A stretch of 64,000 nucleotides of DNA. Source: Varanus komodoensis. Lineage: Eukaryota; Chordata; Lepidosauria; Squamata; Varanidae. Shown here in pieces: positions 58,989 to 64,000 of the stretch. Position numbers and translations under genes: made by a program. Within the stretch, counting starts at the first letter, position 1. Each line of letters starts with the position of its first letter. The stretch spans positions 3,376,176 through 3,440,175 of the forward strand of contig NW_025336346.1 of assembly GCF_004798865.1 (NCBI RefSeq), in the 5' to 3' direction. A model generated the notes under the pieces. That model saw only the letters and a list, made by a program, of their open reading frames with translations. It ran no database searches and was not told where the DNA came from.

Positions 58989-60030
58989 CTTGTAGGTCTG
59001 TCAGGAAGCATCCCTGCATTAGCACAAACCTGTTCTTGAAGCTGATGTTACAGCTCCAGGCCTGAGCTACTCCATCAGTGGCTGCAGCCAGATTAAGGGA
59101 CATTTTCACTGCTCTGCCTTTGGTTCCTTTGAATTTGCAGCTGCAGTGTGAGTGCCACAGGAGGAAGATGAGGCATCTCTCTTCAGCATGCGCTGTGGGA
59201 CAACCCACTGCCAGTTTGCCAGCCCCTCCCCCACCACACAGCATGCATTTGATGTGCCATACAGGCTGGATGCAGGTTGGGAACAGGATGTGAAGCAGAA
59301 CGCTGTCCTGACTGGGCATGAAGCCTGGAGCACTCTCTGTCCGCTTGAACCCGTGGCAGGGAATGGCAGGAGTATTCACCCATAGCTGAGTAAAGGGAGG
59401 GCACCAGAGGTCTTAAGGCAGCTGTCTGCCTTCCAGTGGCTCCAATGATGCTGAATGCTGGCTGCAGTTATTAAAGGGCCTGTGTCCGTGGCCACATGCT
59501 TCTGCAAGAATGATGGAAGGAAACAGCTGGGCACAGCCATCCTCAGAGTCGAGTATTCATGGCGATCCATGTCCTCGGACCAGGAAGGCACAGAGGCGGG
59601 CTGTAACGGCTTCCTTCTGATGTGGACTGTCCACATCTAGGTGCTACTTGGGGTAATGTGGAGCCCCAGAACTGGGGCTTATGACAATGCCACAGATTTC
59701 ATTTTCTGTGTTATTAGACTTGTGCATTTACACAAGTATGGCCACAGCCTAATCAGGTTTGGGCAACCTAGTCTTTCCTACTATGAAACATAGTTTCTGC
59801 ATCCTAAAATACAATAAACTGAATTAGAATTTAAATCCCATCAAAATCAATGAAAACAGTCATGATTTAATTTCATTGATTTCTGTGGAACTAACTTAGT
59901 CTGAATCAAATCCATTGCCATTATATTCACAATAGTTTCCATGCCTCATCCTTTCTGCTGTTTTAAACAAGAGCCATAGAGGTCTAGCAATATTCTAGTT
60001 GCTCTTCAAGGGCACACTTTTAGATAGCCT
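58989..60030. other. Unassigned sequence with a possible small palindromic repeat
   Basis: 59828-59900 contains CCCATCAAAATCAATG facing CATTGATTTCTGTGG, possibly another small MITE. A 186-codon minus frame spans part of the hAT MITE and is not a gene. Confidence 0.4.
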
Positions 60031-60034
60031 ATGA

Positions 60035-60906
60035 AATCACTATGGAAACAGTGAATAGGGATAAGGTCCGCAGCTTAGGTGTACTCCTCGACCCGGAGCT
60101 TTCTTTGGAAGCTCAGGTGACAGCGGTAGCGAGGAACGCCTTCCTTCAGCTTCGGCTGATTAATCAGCTGCGCCCCTACCTGGAATACGACTGCCTGGCG
60201 ACGGTGACACACGCGCTGGTGACTTCCCGCCTAGACTTCTGTAACGCGCTTTACGTGGGGCTTCCCCTGAAGACAGTCCGAACACTTCAATTGGTGCAAA
60301 ATAGAGCTGCCAGGTTGCTGACGGGGACGGGGCGTTATGCTCACATGACTCCAGTCCTCCATCAGCTTCACTGGCTTCCCATTGAAGCCCGGGCCCAATT
60401 CAAGGTGTTGATTATGACCTACAAAGCCCTAAACGGCTTGGGTCCTGGCTACCTGCACGAGCGCTTACGTCCGTATATGCCCGACCGCCCTTTGAGATCT
60501 GCGGGAGAGTCCCTTCTCCGGGAACCCTCCATGAAAGAAATTAGGAGAGTAAGTACCCGGAGGAGGGCTTTCTCTGCGGTGGCGCCCAACCTATGGAATT
60601 CACTCCCCAAAGAGGTCCGCCTGGCACCGTCGTTACTGGTTTTTCGGCGCCAGGTAAAGACCTTTTTATTTAAACATCATTTCAATTGTTAAAACATATG
60701 ATCTGGCCTGGGCAACTTCTTCTTCCTTCTCTTTCTCCTCCTATATTTTTATTTTATACTGATAATTTTAATTTTGTATTTGTAAATCAATGTATTTTTT
60801 GTATTGTTATATTTAATGGTAATTTATTATGTACTATTGTATTTCAATGTATTTTATCATGTTGTAAGCCGCCCCGAGGTTTCGGCAAGGGGCGGCATAG
60901 AAATGT

Positions 60907-60949
<43 letters not shown>

Positions 60950-60950
60950 T
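60035..60950 (+). mobile_element. L2-clade LINE, 3' end with 216-codon open frame and (AAT)n tail
   Basis: The best preserved LINE in the window. An uninterrupted 216-codon frame (60042-60692) covers the C-terminal part of the RT protein: VRSLGVLLDPELSLEAQVTA, TSRLDFCNALYVGLPLKTVR, LQLVQNRAARLLTG, LHQLHWLPIEARAQFKVLIM then TYKALNGLGPGYL, and the terminal RRQVKTFLFKHHF. It lacks the upstream polymerase and endonuclease parts (5' truncation near 60035). The 3' UTR ends in the hairpin GCCGCCCC/GGGGCGGC (60868-60875 with 60889-60896) and (AAT)n. An intact frame implies a fairly recent insertion, though the protein alone cannot be active. Confidence 0.95.
60907..60949 (+). repeat. (AAT)n microsatellite forming the L2 tail
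   Basis: About 14 ATA/AAT units directly at the 3' end of the L2; it belongs to the insertion. Confidence 0.95.
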
Positions 60951-61895
60951 TGATAGTGTTTCCAGAGCAGGATGGGCCAAACACTGAATTTAAACAATTG
61001 GAGAAAGTTGAAACCTGAAGCCTTTCAAATAGCCTCCCATGTGGTATCTGCAATGTGAGAAAATGTCATATGCAATCTGACTATCTTTACAAATTGCCAG
61101 CCTATTCCAATACTGTGTATTGGCTGGATATGCTGTGTGCAATCAGCACTGACAGAAGTTATTCCAGCAAGGTTGGGGAGAGTAACACACAGGAAAATCC
61201 ACCATGTGACCAAGCTTAACTAACCCTGTTGGTATTCAGAATATCAGCTCAGGTGATTATTCCAAATAGAATCTAAGAACGGGTTAATCAGTTCTGGAGC
61301 TTCTGAAAGTTTAGACTTCTGAAAGTGCCTGCCAAAGAGAGGAATTTCTAACACTCACAGTACGTGGACGACAACAAATGAGGAAAGAGAGTTCGTTGGC
61401 TTCTCTTCATTCCGAAATGGGGAATGTCACAGACCCCCATCAAAGAGGGCTGATGTCATGGGGTTATGGCAAGGGGATGAAACACTGCTGTTGGAGCATC
61501 TCTGATCTGTTTGGCACAACTGAAGAAGCACCTGGTATCTGTGATGCTATCAACCATCGCTTTAAGCCTACTACAGCTCGTTCCTCTTGATAGATGCACA
61601 ACAGTTGCCCTCTTCCAGTTGCAGGTTCACTACATTTTCCTTTCTTTTATTACTTTTAATGTTGCTTATGGCTTCCAGATATCCTGAAAAGCCATGTGGA
61701 ATGTTTAAAGAAGCTCATGCATAAGGAATAAAATTATAAATCAGAGATAATATCTCAAAGAACTGCAGATACCTGGAATGTGAGTTGCCAACAAGCATTA
61801 AAAACAAAAACCCACATCTGGTTTATGGTAGCATTGGAGACATAATTCAAACTAAGCATAGAACATGAACCCACTAATTAGGAGTTGCTAATTTC
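60951..61895. other. Unassigned non-coding sequence
   Basis: No gene or element recognised between the two L2 copies. Confidence 0.4.
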
Positions 61896-61899
61896 CAGT

Positions 61900-62480
61900 A
61901 TATTTACTGGTGTCAAATGTTCCTCTCCTAGGCAAAGTCCATGAGTGGGTGGTCCCTAACCAGCTCCAGGCACTATGGTTTTACAGTGGCTATCTGGATC
62001 ATTTCAGTTGGAGTTCAGTGGGCCTTCAGCATGGAAACAGCTTTGGTTACTCCAAATAATGTCGGGAAAGAGATGGGAGAGTCTGACCCTGTTATTACTT
62101 CTGGGTCTTTCAGGAGCTTTTATCACCATCAGCCATGATATCTTTTTAGGATGACTGATGGTTCCACTTCTGCTTGGATGGCTGGTTCCACAGGTGGTGA
62201 GGAATATTACTCAGCCCCCTGGATCCTCCAGCATGGAGATCTGCCAAGGTTTGGGTTTTTTCCTTCTGTGCAATTCACTGCTAGATAAAACTGCTGAGTA
62301 GGGTCATGCAGAGTTTGGAAGTGTGTTGCTATCAGTATGCTGATGACACACAGTTCTGCTTCTGTTTTTCACCTTTATCAGGTGAGGATGTGGGTTGCCT
62401 GTGATAATGGCTTGAATGTGTGCAAATAAACTGAGGGCTGAACATGGGCTTGAAGACTGTTCAGAAGTGGCAGTCTGGCA
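61900..62480 (+). mobile_element. L2-clade LINE, RT catalytic region, diverged
   Basis: Sense words follow the L2 RT order: AAAGTCCATGAGTGGGTGGT (the LGKVLERVV region), AGCATGGAAACAGCTTTGGT (METALV), and the catalytic QYADDTQ (62333-62353), then CTTGAATGTGTGCAAATAAA in the place of the CL..V..W...N.L segment. Many stops. Together with 63040-63345 it makes one old copy divided by about 550 bp of other sequence. Confidence 0.75.
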
Positions 62481-62489
62481 AAATATGAC

Positions 62490-63035
62490 AGTTGTCACAA
62501 GCCACATTTTCTCCTTTGAACAACCACCACCCTCTGGCTTATAAAATGCTATTGCTTCCAAACACAAATCATGAAAAGGAGTCTTAGCATACACAAAGTG
62601 ATTCACTGAACCAAATCTAGTGATTATTTCCCAAAACTCTCCTTATGAGCACATTTGTGCCCCTTCCTTTGAGGAGGGCTCCTCTCTGCTTGCTGCTCAT
62701 CTCATCGGGCCTCTCACATCTGCTGGCACCATGCCGTGGGGTCCAGCTGGAAGGGGAGGGGTTGACCTACACCTGCAGCCTTTCCCAGAGGCTGTCCACT
62801 CAAGCTGCTCTCAGAAATGGCACAACATGGTGACACAGAAGCTCTTGAGACAATCATCCCCTCCTCCTCCTGTTGCATCCCAGAACCTTGAGCCAACTCA
62901 AGCTCCCCAATCTTGCTGAGACATTCCTCCTCTTCCTCTGAATAATCATCTTGGATGCAGCTGGTGTCCCATGGGAATGCTTGTCCAGGCCCACTCTCCT
63001 CCCCTGCGCTGGACAACAGCCAGATTAATAATCAG
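62490..63035 (-). other. Sequence dividing the L2, with an acidic minus-strand frame
   Basis: A 100-codon minus-strand frame (62714-63016) is rich in Glu/Ser near its start (DDYSEEEEECLSKIGELELA). It resembles, loosely and from memory, an acidic leader of a dispersed squamate retroelement. No domain, LTR or target duplication is visible. If it belongs to such an element it is a broken fossil; it may be unrelated sequence. Confidence 0.3.
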
Positions 63036-63039
63036 GAAC

Positions 63040-63345
63040 AGAAGTTCTAAGCATATAACACCAATCCTGGCCTTCACTGGCTGCCTGTACAGTTCTGAGC
63101 CTGATTCAGGATTTAACTTACATGGCCTGGGATTGCATTACCCGATGGAGTGTCTCTACCCAGACACCATGATTGACATGTGAGCCCTTCCTCCAATGAA
63201 GGCTGGCAGGAAGGGAGAAGGCCTTCTTCATTGTGGTCTCCCAATTATGGAATGATCTCTTCACTGAGGCCCACCCCTTCTTCCCAGGTATGAACACTTT
63301 ACTGGCATTATTTGAGCTGTTTAAATTATTCAAAATGCTGTATAC
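63040..63345 (+). mobile_element. L2-clade LINE, C-terminal RT region, diverged
   Basis: CCTGGCCTTCACTGGCTGCC then TGTACAGTTC corresponds to the LHWLPV motif. GGAAGGGAGAAGGCCTTCTT then CATTGTGGTCTCCCAATTATG gives a GRRPSSLWSPNYG-like reading, parallel to RRAFSAVAPNLWN in the 60 kb copy. AT-rich 3'-UTR-like sequence follows to about 63420. Continuation of the copy at 61.9-62.5 kb. Confidence 0.75.
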
Positions 63346-63457
63346 TGAAATCTGATATGGTATTTTATTATCTGCATTTCGTAGCTAGTAATTTATGACT
63401 TGTGAAATACTCAGAGTTTCAGCTATTGGTCTGTACAGAAATAAATAACAGATTTGA

Positions 63458-63548
63458 CTTAGATTGCAATCCTATCAACACTTACCTGGGATCATGTCCC
63501 ACTGAATTCAGTCAGGCTTACTTCTCAGTTGACTTGCGCTGTTAGCCT
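63458..63548. repeat. Small palindromic MITE copy C
   Basis: GATTGCAATCCTATCAACAC then TTACCTGGGATCATGTCCCA, CTGAATTCAGTCAGGCTTAC and TTCTCAGTTGACTTGCGCTG. Best preserved of three copies (others at 26.0 and 41.9 kb). Confidence 0.7.
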
Positions 63549-64000
63549 ATTTTATTTAGCTGGGCTTGGATGCTGGCTTTTGTCTGGCTCAGTATCAGAG
63601 GGCCAGTTCAAGAGCAACTGAACCCAGTTTTCACACAGGTTTTCTTTGAAAACAAGGCTTGCCTTTTTGAAGCTTTCAAGATCTGGTAGGGCATTACTTC
63701 CCCCACATTTTATTTCCTACTAGATGCCTATAAAGCATCTTTCTTCAGCATCTTGTTCAAGCCGCGCAGAACTTCAGCGTTGCTAAGCACTTCCAGTGGC
63801 CTGGAGCCAATAGGAAGATGCCGGATCAGGCTTCCAGGCTAGAGATGCCAAAACTATAAAGAGTTTTTTAATAGGCAAGAAAGTACCACTGTGATGAAGA
63901 AAACGTGAGCATTTAAAAACCCTTCTGAGTAATGGGGCCTTCTCCCTGCTGCTCAAATCAACCACTGCATTTGGTTATTATGATAACTAAATATGGCTGA
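63549..64000. other. Unassigned non-coding sequence
   Basis: No gene or element recognised to the window end. Confidence 0.4.

Noticed and set aside
58819-59379. 186-codon minus-strand frame
   Set aside because: It runs through the right half of a hAT MITE and its target duplication into unique sequence, so it cannot be an ancestral gene.
1-64000. CRISPR arrays, prokaryotic operons, integrated phage
   Set aside because: No regularly spaced repeats, no dense same-strand coding, and clear vertebrate LINE/SINE content throughout.

Overview
The window reads as non-coding vertebrate nuclear DNA, most likely from a squamate reptile (lizard or snake). The evidence is the repeat content: L2-clade and CR1 LINEs with RT-coding stretches still legible, tRNA-derived SINEs with short-unit tails, hAT and Tigger-type MITEs, and small palindromic elements of types I associate with squamate genomes. 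The species call is inference. I found no complete protein-coding gene, tRNA, rRNA, CRISPR array or bacterial-type operon. Nearly all open frames are short chance ORFs; the frames with clear homology are LINE reverse-transcriptase remnants.

Layout. 1-4.7 kb: unassigned sequence. 4.7-7.5 kb: LINE/SINE tail, then a long minus-strand L2 whose 3' and RT parts are separated by extra sequence. 8-9.5 kb: a MITE and a CT/AG-rich repeat-like block. 10-12.4 kb: a possible conserved non-coding element and homopolymer runs. 12.9-13.3 kb: CR1 3' end. 13.3-17.5 kb: mostly unique, with two enhancer-like AT-rich blocks. 17.5-22.7 kb: LINE tail, MITEs, a perfect palindrome beside a SINE, a foldback element and a second SINE. 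22.8-23.04 kb: best candidate for a host coding exon (minus strand, unidentified). 23.3-26 kb: GC-rich then unique sequence. 26-38 kb: MITEs, CR1 tails, a Tigger-type MITE at 31.5-32.1 kb and a GC-rich block at 33-34.8 kb with a weak exon candidate. 38-49 kb: SINEs, L2 and small MITEs. 49-50 kb: the best preserved CR1. 51-52.6 kb: MITE, CR1 tail and an L2 RT fragment. 55.7-56.3 kb: a structurally whole-looking solo LTR on the minus strand. 56.7-59 kb: three MITEs, one a hAT element with an exact 8-bp target duplication. 60-63.5 kb: the best preserved L2 (216-codon open frame), a second older L2, and a small MITE.

How the parts relate. The L2 copies and the SINEs end in the same architecture: a short hairpin followed by a short tandem repeat. 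Stem bases differ between copies but keep pairing. This fits a LINE reverse transcriptase that recognises a 3' hairpin and also mobilises the SINEs, and it accounts for several of the microsatellites here. I see no new multi-gene system. The items most worth checking are the shared hairpin, the foldback at 22.1-22.3 kb, the candidate exon at 22.8-23.0 kb and the inverted L2 junction at 43.3 kb.
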